Shown here: piece by piece, positions 11,631-22,299 of the stretch
Numbering within the stretch: the first letter of the stretch is position 1
Layout of the letters: every line of letters begins with the position of its first letter
Origin: Dioscorea cayenensis subsp. rotundata
Taxonomy: Eukaryota; Streptophyta; Magnoliopsida; Dioscoreales; Dioscoreaceae
Reading direction: 5' to 3'
DNA length: 64,000 nt
NCBI RefSeq assembly: GCF_009730915.1
Contig: NC_052491.1
Location: 868,001 to 932,000 of the forward strand
Program-made: the position numbers and the translations under genes
The notes under the pieces: generated by a model
What the model saw: only the letters and a program-made list of their open reading frames with translations
Database searches by the model: none
What the model was told of the DNA's origin: nothing

Positions 11631-12244
11631 ATTGATTGATGGTTGCTCTTCTAACCCTAAATCTCCAAAAATCCTATTGACTTCGTCTCTCCTTCTCCGC
11701 CTCCATGGCTCCATCATCGAAGGCATCGTCATCAACCTTCTCCTCCGCCTTCCCCACCACCGTCTCCTTGATTTTCTACGCGGTTTCCCTGGCGGCTCCC
11801 CAATCTCCTTGCACAGTCTACTAGTTTTCTCTCCTAAGAGATCAGAGTTCCTCACTTGCCGGCGATGGTGAGAGCGCTTGAAACCCTAGCTTTTTCTTTT
11901 GCTCGAATTCTCTACTCCTTTGTTTTCCACTAATGGCGAACTCTGATCTTCATGTTTGCTTGTTTGTTTGTCTGTCATGTATATGTTTAAGTGCAGGAAT
12001 GGGATGTACCTAAAGCCTGTGTTTATGATGGTATTGATTTGGATGAATTATCTTTGATTTTTTGTTGCTTTTACTGTGATTTTAATTCTTCTTTGTTTGA
12101 GGGTTTAATTGGAATGTGATTTACTAATAATTATTTTCCCAACAGTAATGCAATTGAAGATTGGAATGATTCACCACCCTCAATGTTGACAGTAATCAAC
12201 AAACTTATTCAAGGAGGTCTAAGAGTTTGGTTTTACATTTCGAG
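11631..12244 (+). other. Probable 5' leader region of the BIM-like gene
   Basis: The region 11640-11870 is CT-rich, higher in GC than its surroundings, and lies upstream of bHLH-coding exons. It contains an ATG at 11706 opening a 39-codon frame, and a further ATG at 11868 directly followed by a donor-like GTGAGAG. A candidate acceptor (aagtgcag) lies at about 11996. I read this as leader exons and introns of the downstream gene, but the exon limits cannot be fixed. Confidence 0.35.
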
Positions 12245-12732
12245 GTCCAGCGATGACGACGATGAGTTTAGCAAGAAGGATGGCGGTGCCTCCCATAAAG
12301 GTCTCTCCTTTTCTATTATTTCCTTTTTTGGCTTTGTTCTTGAGATAATTTCATGTTGTGAAGTGGAATTAAGATGAACAATTCATGATTTATCACTATT
12401 GTGTTCTTCCTATTCGTTTTTTTCCTTTTTCTTGAATTAAGGTTGATGTTTTTTTCCCTGGGTGATGTTATGCTGTCGAGTTGATTCTGTTTTTGAGAAA
12501 TTTCATGATTATGAAATGGAATTAAGATGAATAGTTCATGATTCACCTGTGTTGTGCTCTTCTGTTCTTTTTCTTATTTATTTTTCTTGATTAATGGTTG
12601 AAATTATCTACTGGGTGATGTTTATACATTGGGTTTGACTGGGAAGATGGATCGGAGGAGCACTAATCCAAACACAACACGTTCCAAGCATTCTGCCACA
12701 GAGCAGCGGCGAAGAAGCAAGATAAATGACAG
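12245..12732 (+). pseudogene. BIM-like bHLH transcription factor, 5' fragment
   Basis: BIM proteins are bHLH partners of BES1 in brassinosteroid signalling and bind E-box DNA in the nucleus. Two exons are readable. The first, ending at 12300 before GTCTCTCC, encodes an acidic stretch SSDDDDEFSKKDGGASHK. The second, ending at 12732 before GTACACG, encodes TTRSKHSATEQRRRSKINDR, which is the basic region and start of helix 1 in the BIM subgroup, including the DNA-contacting H-E-R positions. The usual loop, helix 2 and C-terminal exons were not found before 16 kb. Joining the exons in frame needs a start near 12633, where the acceptor dinucleotide reads GG instead of AG. The only nearby AG (12645-12646) gives the wrong phase. 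I infer a truncated or dead copy. Confidence 0.6.
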
Positions 12733-13546
12733 GTACACGTCCAAACTCATTCATTGGTTTTGTTTTTTTATTAATTATTTCTCTTTTTAAAGCACCATGA
12801 AGCTTAATAATAGGATAGAATCAACCAATTAGTAGAGTAGTACTCTTTTTATATGAAATCAGTCAGCCATCTTTGAAAACTCAATCCTTTTTTATTGATT
12901 TTTAACTTACCATTAGATAACTTTGAAAATCAAGTCCTTGATTTATCAAACTGATTCTAATTTAATTTCCTATGTGAATCCATTTGACAGACCCCACTTT
13001 TGGATAAACATGAGCCTCAATTGTTGAATATGCTGAATGACCACAATTGTTGATATGGTGTAGATATATAATTTGTTGCAAATGTGATCCTGTAAACTTC
13101 TGACACTTTTGACATTCAATGTAAATTTTTTATTTTTTATGTACATATACAGGAAATAAAATAAATAAAAATATCATTCATTGCTTATAAAAGTATGTTA
13201 CTGCAAGTATGTTAGCAAAGTGAACCTTTGTGTTTGATCCATACATAATTCACACCCAAAATTAAGATTGCTTAAGTACAGATTGAGGTTATCCAAAACA
13301 AAGTAAATTGTATAGTTATTATCGTTTTTTATTGGATAATTGATAAATAACATTCTTGATATTCATGTCATTATTTTTTTTCAAAAAACAGTTGACTAAT
13401 CAGGATCAAATTAATATCCAACAATGTTTAATTCTACCAAAATTCGAATTTTTTTTTTTAGAAAGTTTTGGTCACATTTTAACCAAAAAAAAATTGTTTA
13501 TTGAAGCAATTCATAGGAGAGCATTAGTGCATGTAAACCCCGGTGG

Positions 13547-13608
<62 letters not shown>

Positions 13609-15387
13609 ATATAATATAATATAATTTTTTTTTTTTCAAAAAATGTATATGATATTGAATAGGATATATATATATATATATATATTGACGTGAATATAAT
13701 GTAATATATAATATAATGGTCATAGAGATTTTTATAGAACTTAGGATAATGTGTCAAATGATGAAATTTTGGATAATAAAATACTTAGAAAATACTATAT
13801 ATAAAAATAACATAAGAAAATCTCCTTGCTATCTGTAGTTATGTCTACTAGGTCTAATTATTGTTTAACTAAAGTTTTATATAAATGATACTCATGTTTC
13901 TCATGATGAGTGTGATATCTATTCAATCAATAATATTAATGCTTGAACTGCAAGAACATGTTGGCAATCTTCCAATGACAATGATTTCTTGAAATTAACT
14001 TTCACTAGCACTTTGCACAAAGTTATCTTAGTTGTGAAAACTTCATACATAATTCTCTAATTAACACTCTCTACATTGAGCCTAAATTATAAGAATTTAA
14101 TCAATATATATGTTCTTTCAATGCTTAAGTGAGAAAATTTTAGTTTGTTTACAAATTCCAATTATGGATTTTTTTAATAAAACTTTCCATATCTCTTTCA
14201 TAGATAATATAATATAATATAACCGATTAATATATTTAGATATATATATATATATATTAATAGAACTTCTATAATTTTTTTGTCTATAATTTTTTTGTGC
14301 AGTATGAAATAGAACTTTGCTTTCTTTCATCGACCAAGACCTACTAAATGCTCCATATCAATGATTATGATTGATTATTGTAAATTATGATTAGAGGAAT
14401 ATTTCTTATATCATAAACAAGTTGCAACAAAACTAAATTACTAGCATGAGAACCTTGCATAATACAATCTCAATAACAACATTGCTCTTAAATCAATATT
14501 TATGTATGAGAATGAGTTGTGACAGATTCTCTTAAATAATGAAGTGTTAATGCATAATACTTCAAAATTTCCAGTAATATATTTCACAATCCTTTGCATT
14601 TGACAAATATATTTCCCATACTGAAAATAATTTTAAAAAATGACATGAACAATGTCTTTTTTTTTTTTTGCATAATTTATACTTAGCAATATTTTGTTTT
14701 TGATATATTCAACCCGCAGCGTTAACGAGGGTCTTTAATCTAGTACATATATATTTATATAACAAATGCACAATAAAAGGCATCACATGCTTTTCTATAA
14801 TTAGAGCTTTATATAAAAACCTTACCTTCCCAACCAGCAGGATAATTCCATTATTATTTAAAGTTCTTAGCTACTTCGCCAAAATCAACAATAATATCCC
14901 AAGTCATAGACAAATAAAAACAAATCAATTTTTATTAGTCAAGGTGAGCTTCTCTTGTATATATATATATATTACAAAATCAATTTTAACACCACAATCA
15001 GTTATTTTATAGGGTCATATAAGCAAATTCATCTCAACTTTTGATTGTGCTACTGTTTATAAGAGCATTGTCCATTTAACATTGTTTATAGTACTCTTTA
15101 AAAAAAATACTGTTTACAAAAATGAATGATGTCAACCATTAAATTCAAATCCAATGGTTGAAAGAAGACGTTTGTAAATAAATTATCTACAAACATAGCT
15201 AAAATATGGGCCGTTATATATATATACACACACACATGTTGATAATCTTGCAGTATAGCAAAATTTCTTTTTGGTTTTACTAATCACTCCAACTAAAAGC
15301 AATTTAATTAATTATAGTTTACTTGCTGCTGAATTAAGAATTTAGAAGAATTAGTGAAGAATAATTTTTCTGAAAGACCAATGACTA
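12733..15387. other. AT-rich intron-like or intergenic sequence with microsatellites
   Basis: No coding exon was recognised. The region holds a (TTA)n tract at 13548-13605, a (TA)n tract at about 13665-13685, and smaller (AT)n tracts at 14240 and 14960. Open frames across the TTA tract encode only polyleucine or polyasparagine and are artefacts. If the bHLH gene were complete, its missing exons should lie here, and they do not. Confidence 0.4.
13548..13605. repeat. (TTA)n microsatellite
   Basis: Nearly 20 uninterrupted TTA units, followed by ataat repeats. Confidence 0.95.
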
Positions 15388-15395
15388 CATCACAA

Positions 15396-15793
15396 TCAGG
15401 GCTTTAGCTCAAAAATTAGCAATAGCTTAAAAATAACTCAATATATTTTTTTGTCTAAACTCAACTTAAATTTAATTTCAGAAAACTTGAATTGGACTCG
15501 TTTGCTCCAAAAATTAAAATCGAATATGACTATTTAATTTGAAACTAGACCTTTACTTATAACTAATTTAAAAAAAAACAATACAAATTATATAATACTT
15601 TTAATATAATAATAAATTTATATATTGTAACTATATAAAAATTATAACATATTTATATACTTGAGATCGACTCAGCTCGAAAGCGAAAATCAAGCTCAAG
15701 CTCAGTTCCAAAGCTCGAAATTTCCTGCTAAACCCGAGCTTTATCAAGCTAAACTCAAACTGCAGGTGCATTGTTTGCTCAATTAAAAGCCCT
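15396..15793. mobile_element. hAT-like MITE, about 398 bp
   Basis: The left end (tcAGGGCTTTAGCTC) and the right end (reverse complement AGGGCTTTTAATTGAGC) form short inverted termini, and 8-bp direct repeats CATCACAA lie at 15388-15395 and 15794-15801. The interior is AT-rich on the left and filled with diverged agctcgaa/caagctc words on the right. The same composition occurs in the clearer hAT-type element at 37862. The two-base offset at the left end leaves some doubt about the exact boundary. Confidence 0.55.
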
Positions 15794-15801
15794 CATCACA
15801 A

Positions 15802-16142
15802 TACATATCAAACATAAAAACATCTTCGAATATTGAAGTATTTCATCCAGAATACGAAAACTTAGATCTTCGAAGCTGCCGCAACAAATACACAAAATCT
15901 CTTTCATAAAGCATCAGCATCAACACTGTATATCAATGATCAAGCTTTGTTAAGAAAACCTTGTTTTGTATTCTAACCAACAACTGACAAGCGAGTTCAG
16001 TAATTACCAAGAACATCCACATATACACAACCAAGCATGCCACATTCATTTACATTGATCCTATCAAAACATGTTACTATAATCATGCATGCATCGTATT
16101 TTAACGAGGGAACCACCAACAAGATCAAGTAACTGCATTAAA
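15802..16142 (-). other. Probable 3' untranslated region of the minus-strand gene ending at 16143
   Basis: This AT-rich stretch lies directly downstream (minus sense) of the stop codon at 16143-16145. No other feature is visible, and no polyadenylation site can be assigned with confidence. Confidence 0.35.
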
Positions 16143-16555
16143 TCATGCGTCGAAACCTGAGTATATACCACTTTCCCTGAGTACCCTCTTCTCTTCCTCA
16201 ACATAGTTCTTTCCTCTGCTTGCCTGACCAAGATCCCTCTTCCTCTTCTCCTTCTGCGAGTAAGACTGGCTCTTCTTCTCCCTCTCAATCTGCTTCGCCT
16301 GCAAATTGGCTGTGACAATTTGAAGGTTCTCCTGCTGATTTGCAGCAGCTCGAGTCCGCTCCCGCTCTTCAAAGGACTCCTCTGAGGTTTTATTGTCTTC
16401 ATTGTTCTTCCTGCCAGTCGACCAGGACCAGTCTTGCTCCTTGTCATCCGCCTTTCTGTCTGGAACCTTTAAAATCGAAGGCCCTCCTTTGTAACCATGC
16501 TTGCTTAAAGCTTCAAAATCAATTACACCTTGCCTCTTCTTCCTTGCACTAGCAG
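16143..16555 (-). CDS. Conserved plant basic/acidic protein, last coding exon
   Basis: I recognise the type, a small highly charged plant protein of unknown function, but not a named gene. The frame reads AASARKKRQGVIDFEALSKH, then GYKGGPSIL, a charged middle with EERERTRAAANQQ and a Lys/Arg/Glu-rich helix, and ends QKEKRKRDLGQASRGKNY, VEEEKRVLRESGIYSGFDA and stop. The codon-level conservation pattern and the defined C-terminus indicate a real gene. The exon starts after an acceptor (tgaacAG) at 16555 with two bases of a split codon, which fits the one-base remainder of the exon at 19568-19678. Nuclear localisation is likely from the basic clusters but is inferred. The antisense and other-frame open frames in this interval are shadows. 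Confidence 0.7.
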
Positions 16556-16745
16556 CTGTTCATAAAGCTAAATTCAGTCAAAAGACTCAAAACCAGATTA
16601 GCGTAGACTGCGAGAAGCATGCTCTTCAATTTCCAAATTCTTTACATTCTTAAGTTATCAATACAAAAATACAAAGAGAGGAATCCAGAGCCAAAGAAAC
16701 CAAAAAGCTTTTAACAGAAAACAGAAAAAGGTCAGGTGTTTTGCT

Positions 16746-17095
16746 TCATGGGAAAATTGGGTCGATGTGGGCATGGTACATGAGATTGGAGGTCCAGAGA
16801 CTAGCTAAATATTGGGGGGAGGTTGTCAGCCTGTGGACTTCTTCAGTGACCCAAATGAGGGCCTCAGCCTTCAGCGGATGGATGATGGTATCCAATGGCT
16901 GACACATATCATTGCTCCCAACCCTTGAATGGTCCCATTCTATAAGGAGCTTATTAGTGAGATAGTGCAATGGCTGCCCATATAATGCCTTCACCGATCC
17001 ACCTAAACCCTGCCATGATGTAAATGGAATGACAGAACGCCGGCAAGTAGGAATCGGGATGCTCTTCATAAAGTCCTGATACATCTCCCGCCTTT
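16746..17095 (-). CDS. RDM1: RDM1-like protein (DUF1950), main exon
   Basis: RDM1 is the small plant protein that bridges DRD1 and DMS3 in the DDR complex, which supports Pol V transcription in RNA-directed DNA methylation. The exon encodes about 115 residues: [38 protein letters not shown], then [24 protein letters not shown] and the C-terminal [11 protein letters not shown] followed by TGA. The order and spacing match the RDM1 fold, and the conserved carboxy end is present. The usual N-terminal 40 or so residues are not in this exon. The in-frame codons run back to an acceptor ataAG just before 17095; further back the frame meets two stops. The exon lies inside the intron between the two exons of the conserved charged protein, on the same strand. 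There are no internal stops or frameshifts. Confidence 0.8.
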
Positions 17096-17242
17096 CTTAT
17101 TAGTGCACCTGCAGCAGACCATAATATTTAAAAATCTTACATACAATATTATACTGACAGACTGACATGCTACATGAACCCAGTAGCATCTTATATCATC
17201 TAATTTTAGATAAGCTAATTTCCACAATAGCACCGATAGGGC

Positions 17243-17600
17243 TGTAAACAAGCCAAGCCTCAAATAAATTTGGCTTGAGTTGAACCTAAGCTGTCAGGCT
17301 TGAGGCTCCAGCTCATTCAGGCCCCGAAGCACAAGCTGAGCAAAGAACCACTGAGAGACTGAGACAGCAAAGAGGTATTCACTTTTTCAGTGGGCCAGCA
17401 GTTGAAGCCGTGTAGTGTCCGAGGAGTACTAACACCTCAACATAATAACTTTTGATTTGCAAAAGAAGGCAACACTAATTACATATAACATATTTCAATC
17501 TTGCAATGCATAGCAAACCAAGTTGTCCCAAACAGAGGAGCTAAGCTCCATACTAATTTTAAGCTATGAAATTCAGGGTCCAGCTCAGTTCATTTATAAA
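17243..17600. mobile_element. Degraded hAT-like MITE remnant
   Basis: It begins taGGGCTGTAAACAAGCCAAGCC, very like the left end of the complete element at 37862 (taGGGGTGTAAATGAGCCAAGC). It continues with diverged ttgagg/caagc/agctca words and fades by about 17600. No matching right terminus or target duplication is left. Confidence 0.4.
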
Positions 17601-17794
17601 AACAATTAGGCCAAACTTAGGTTCAAATCTAACAAAAATCAAGCAGCTCTGAAAGCAGGCACTCTCAATCGCCAGTCAAAATCAGCAGGCAGTGAACACA
17701 GCTATGACTTCAGCTGTGGTAAGAGTAAGCATTAACTAGGCCCAACTTGCTTCCAACATTCAGCAAGACACCAAATCCATCTTGCTTCAACTAA

Positions 17795-18145
17795 GGGGCT
17801 TTCACTTTCGGAGGAAGTAAAGGGAAGTGGAGGAAACTGGTCCGACTTCCCCACTACTAGTGTTCTTTTATCCCGAAGTGGATTTTTGTTCAAAAACTCA
17901 CTCCAATAATCTGCAAGTGGGGAGGGAGGGAGTGAGCCATTCTATAAAAACCAATTTCTCTACACTTTCAGTATCCTTTTTAAACTCATAAAAATCCACC
18001 CAATGCCCATACTCTTTAGTTCTAGTCTCACTTTATGACAAATGAACACTAAAAAGTACTAAAATGATATTTTTCCACCACTTTAGGGAGGTGCACTTTC
18101 CCCAACTTCCCACTTCCCTCCACTTTCCCCGAAATAAACCCCCCC
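17795..18145. mobile_element. Tourist-like (PIF/Harbinger) MITE, 351 bp
   Basis: The left end (GGGGCTTTCACTTTCGGAGG, then agggaagtggagg) pairs with the reverse complement of the right end (GGGGGGGTTTATTTCGGGG, then agtggagggaagtgg). TAA flanks both sides (17792-17794 and 18146-18148), the usual 3-bp Harbinger duplication. No coding sequence is present. It sits in the large intron of the minus-strand locus, so it is transcribed if that locus is. Confidence 0.7.
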
Positions 18146-18148
18146 TAA

Positions 18149-19567
18149 CTCGCACACAGGATAAGCAAACTTAAGAGTTAAAACAAGTGATCTAAGTTTG
18201 GCCAAAAAGGGAAAAGTTCTAGATGCTAACGTGTTTAGAATCATGACCTTATCATCTCAAGCGGAAAAAGACACATGCCAGAGCAGTGCCCATATATGTG
18301 ACACAAATCATGAAAAACAGGATTATACATTTCCAAAAGCCAAAAAAATGAAAATGGCCATCCAATTCGTTCTCACTTGATCATAAACCAATCAGTACAA
18401 GAAAAGAAGCAAATATAGCATTCACAAGAAATTATTTGCAAAGAATGCATCATGAAAACATACAGGCTATCAATGTTAGCATGAAAATGTCAGTGCATCA
18501 ACAACCAAATCTGATTTAGATCTCCTTTTAATCAAGTTTAAGGTGTTCCATGAAAACATCAAGTCCAGTGGCATCATGAGAGTGTCATCCTTCTGTTGAT
18601 TCATTCATCACTGTAAAGAATTTAGAGACACACATGGGCAAACAGCAGCGCTATACATGACGTAAAACTAAAATTAAAGCCTACCACCTAAAACTTCATC
18701 TCAGCTGCTTCTATCCAAATAATAAAGTCAATGTGACAAGAAAAGCATTTTGGTAGTTCAGATTCTTTATAGCTTATGTCAAAATCTAGGTATTCGCGAT
18801 AACGTGGAAGCCAATAATTATTAAATTAAGGCTATACACAATTTTTGAAATGAACTTGCTTTAAATTCACTTCCGCCGTCAAATATACATAATCTGTGTT
18901 AATAACTCGGCAATGGAATATTCCAGCAGACAGTGCCCACAAATCTTAGAGGCAACCTTAGAGGCTTAAAATGGTTGTGCATTTAGAGCATGCTTTGGTT
19001 GTGGGTACAATAATGTAGGAACTAAGTGTATTCATAAAATCCTGGAATGTGTAAAACCTTTTACTCTTTTCTGTTTCAAACTTAATTCTTTATGCTGAAA
19101 TTGGCAAGGGTCTTTTAATACTCGTATAGCAATGCCCAATCCTATCTACTACTTTTCTGGATATTAAAAAGAAATGGAGGCGTGGGATGGCGAAATGGGC
19201 AATTTTGACCATCTAGCATATTCCAGTGATTTAAATACTAAACAGGGTAGTACTCAGCGCCATAAATTACAGCTATTTTTATGATCATTTTTCCCATTCC
19301 AATAAAAGAGGGCGCTGATTTAACAGTTATATGGTCTAATGAAACCATCCGTAATCAGGCCTTTTGGTTTTATCCCTAATCCCAGTTTATTCAGTTTGCT
19401 GTCTGTACAAGATCAACTGTTGAGCGTAACAAACAAACTAGACTCAGTTACTATCACATTCAACACACCACTGGGCCTACGTCGCATTTGACAGGTAACA
19501 CTTCGCGATATATAAAGGCGTATCACAGAGTTGACGGCGGCAAAAAGTGGTCAAAAAGCAATGCTAC
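18149..19567 (-). other. Intron sequence of the 16-20 kb locus
   Basis: No exon or repeat could be recognised here. The stretch lies between the phase-matched donor at 19567 and the RDM1 and terminal exons. The 60-codon plus-strand frame at 18198 has no recognisable features. Confidence 0.4.
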
Positions 19568-19678
19568 CCTTCTGAGGTGTGTTGGCATCTTTGCTATCTT
19601 CAGAATCAGAGCCTGAAGAGTCATCAGAAGATATAGCCAGCGACAGCTCCCACGGGGCGGTCTCTTCATCGTGATATC
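19568..19678 (-). CDS. 5' coding exon encoding an acidic Ser/Asp-rich stretch
   Basis: In the open frame this exon reads YHDEETAPWELSLAISSDD, then SSGSDSEDSKDANTPQK, ending with a one-base remainder before the donor GTAGCA. The acceptor is ctaAG before 19678. The remainder matches both the terminal exon at 16555 (giving K-A-A-S) and the RDM1 exon at 17095 (giving K-E-R-R-E-M-Y). It could therefore be the N-terminal exon of either protein, or of both by alternative splicing. The start codon is not in this frame; the out-of-frame ATG within the exon leads to a different peptide. An upstream exon between 19679 and about 20650 is needed. Confidence 0.55.
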
Positions 19679-20720
19679 CTTAGATGTTAATATAATTCAA
19701 CCTGCTATGCAAAATCTTCAATTCGAGTTTGCAAGTGGCATCCAAAAATACTTTCATACACCACCATAAAGAAATAAAATCAAACAGCATACTTTGATCA
19801 ATAAAAGTATCCTATTTCTGGTCAAATCGCTAATATACATGACTCAAACAATGGGCTTCTGTTGATCTACAACAGAAATTAGAACTAAATTCTAAGGGAA
19901 AACAAACCAAACTGAACTTAAAAATCAAATAATGGTCTCTAAAATCAGCAAATATCAGAGACCATTTAACATTTGGTAGCAAGAAAGCGGTTGTCCGGGA
20001 AAACACTTACGCTACTACTATAAAGGAGAATCAACACCATGACTCAGATCAATAAAACAATACCCAGCAAAACGTATTCCACAACAGCATGAACACACAC
20101 ACATCATACCTAATCTTGTCAGCAAAAGCAAGAGGAGCTTTCTTGATCGGACAAAAGTACTGATACTACTATAAAGAGACTAACATTGCTTGGATCAATC
20201 ATGCGTACTCTACTGCATACATAAAGCAAGCACCATGAATAGTAAACACCAACATTCTAGCAAATATAAACACACATGAAAATATTGAAGTCTAATGTTG
20301 CAACCAAACACACACAAAAAGAAACAACAGAAAGAAACCAGGGAATTTTGTTGGTCCTAAAACAGGAATTAAACCCTAAATTCAAGACACATCACTAACT
20401 TGAATCAAATCGCAACCTCTGAAATTAGCAGATGGATTTGAGAGAACGCTAAACATTTCACAAAAACATCAAGAACACCAAGATAAAAGATGAAACCCGT
20501 GAGAAAAGAAAAGAGTAAAAGAAAATTTATGCACTCCTTAGATCCACACATGAAATTAGCGATTTCCTCAATCTTTCTCTGTGCACAAGACTGCGATGGT
20601 GCGAGAAAGAAGCGAGGGGTTTCTTGAGCAATTGGAGAAGTATGAATTTGGGGATTTATTTGCTGATCTCAGGCGTATAGAAGGCATCCTATAAAGCCGT
20701 TGCTTTAACACAAGGTTTCA
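19679..20720 (-). other. Upstream intron, leader and promoter region of the minus-strand locus
   Basis: The initiating exon should lie here, but I could not fix it. A possible exon end, reading GCTGACAAGATTAG before GTATGATG, lies at about 20110. The interval 20520-20650 is richer in CT on the minus strand and may hold the transcript start. A 32-codon plus-strand frame at 20597-20695 may be chance. Confidence 0.3.
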
Positions 20721-22080
20721 CATATCTCGAGGAGCCAAGGTAAAGCACGCATCTTAAGGCATATCAGGCTGGTTCTTTTGTTCAAAAGGCGCTTCCCATG
20801 TTCATTAAAACTGTTTGATGAGTGTATAACAAAATTCTAAAATTTTAAATAAATTTATATATAATATAAATGTAGCTCTAGAAATATTTGAAAGTTTTTC
20901 AAAGTTTATTTTCCACTTTTCATATTTTCTTGTTTTAAATAATGGTTTAATTGTTCAAAATATCTTAGAGATTATAAAAAAAAATTTAAAAAAAGAAAAT
21001 AATTACTATCCTCAGTTGGATTATCTCGTAAAAATTCAACTTTGTTTGTATTTACCAAAAAAAAAACAATTACTTTGAATTCTACCAAAAAATAAAATAA
21101 AAAAAAAAAACCTGTAAATTTGATACTATACAATTTTATATTTTCTAATGGTAGAGATGCAATTACATATTTTCGAAACAAAACATATTCACAACCTCAA
21201 TCAAAAATGACCTTCAATCATGCCTTCGGGTTTCAAAGGTAATGTCGATGTGAAAAATAAATAAATAAATAAATCAATGTTTTGATCTAACTGTTCATAG
21301 ATGTTACCATGATATTGTTTATCACAAAAGTGCCAGAAAAAAACCAGAAGTTGAGCATGCGGGGAAATTAGGGTTTACTATATAATTCTAGTTATGAGAA
21401 CCTTCATTATTGCACGTAGAGCAAGAGTACTGAACTCGTCGTCTCTATCATTACGTTCGGGTTCTAGCTTGATTGATTGATTTGCTTGCATAATAAGTTG
21501 TGAACCTCAAACCTTCTCGATCAATAGCTATCGATCCATTGGAACAGAATCGCTCGCGATCGATCAATTTTATAAATGGGCATCAAATGACTCACGAGGA
21601 AGCTAACCCGGCGTTTTAGGAAGCTAAGCTTGGAGCTTATTTTAGCCCAGCTTTGCCACTAAACCTCCCAAAAGACTACTTCAATCAATCTAAACAAATA
21701 GAGATAAAACTAATTCTGTAAAGTCTAACCAAATGAGTAATAATTCCGGCAAGGAGTTCTCGTATACTTACCGCTGCAAATCTCTTTCTAGGATAAAGAA
21801 GCTAGTTCTCAGTCAGGAAAATCTCTTCCAATCAACAACCAAACATAGAGATCAAAACCTTATTTCAAACATTAAAGAAGAATCATTAAAATTCGATTAA
21901 ACCTTGGTTAATATCCACATCAAATCAATCCTAGAAGTTAATACATGAAATTTAGGTGATTTTGAAGCTAAAATCTTTAAATCGTCTGACATGCTGTGGT
22001 GCATAATCGATAAATTGAGTTGATCTGATTCAAGCTTTAATAACATTCAGATAATAAAAATTTGGAAGTTACAGAGTTTG
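20721..22080. other. Intergenic, AT-rich, with a GC-richer patch
   Basis: No coding domain is visible. At 21415-21600 the sequence is less AT-rich and contains gatcgatc-type palindromes (cgctcgcgatcgatcaat), which might be a promoter or leader of an unrecognised transcript. Confidence 0.25.
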
Positions 22081-22082
22081 TG

Positions 22083-22283
22083 TCAAGAGGGATGAAAAAC
22101 TATTTTTGCCTCCTTGAACAGTTCAAGTTCCCTAAGCTCATTATGTGTTTTGGCACAGCAAGTGATCAGGGTAAATATTTCTCGAAATCCGAACCAGGCA
22201 TACTTTTGCATAATTTTCAGCAAACTGTTTCCCAACAATAGATCATGCATCGAGTTTTGTTCTCTATTAAACTTTAACAACAT
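22083..22283 (-). pseudogene. Possible PPR-like repeat fragment
   Basis: The minus-strand frame of 66 codons contains NSMHDLLLGNSLLKIMQKYA and then ITCCAKTHNELRELELFKEA. This faintly resembles a pair of pentatricopeptide repeats, with the pattern of a small helix, about 35 residues, and an LFKEM-like turn. The evidence is weak: only two repeats, and no organelle-targeting start. It may equally be chance. Confidence 0.2.
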
Positions 22284-22299
22284 ATCAAAGCTAATGTAA

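Noticed and set aside
13356..13723. Open frames with polyleucine or polyasparagine
   Set aside because: They are translations of the (TTA)n microsatellite and have no other coding signal.
16064..16447. 127-codon minus-strand frame beginning MTRSKTGPGR
   Set aside because: It is in the wrong frame of the same strand; the conserved frame (KHGYKGGPS ... GIYSGFDA) covers the interval without stops and fits the splice sites.
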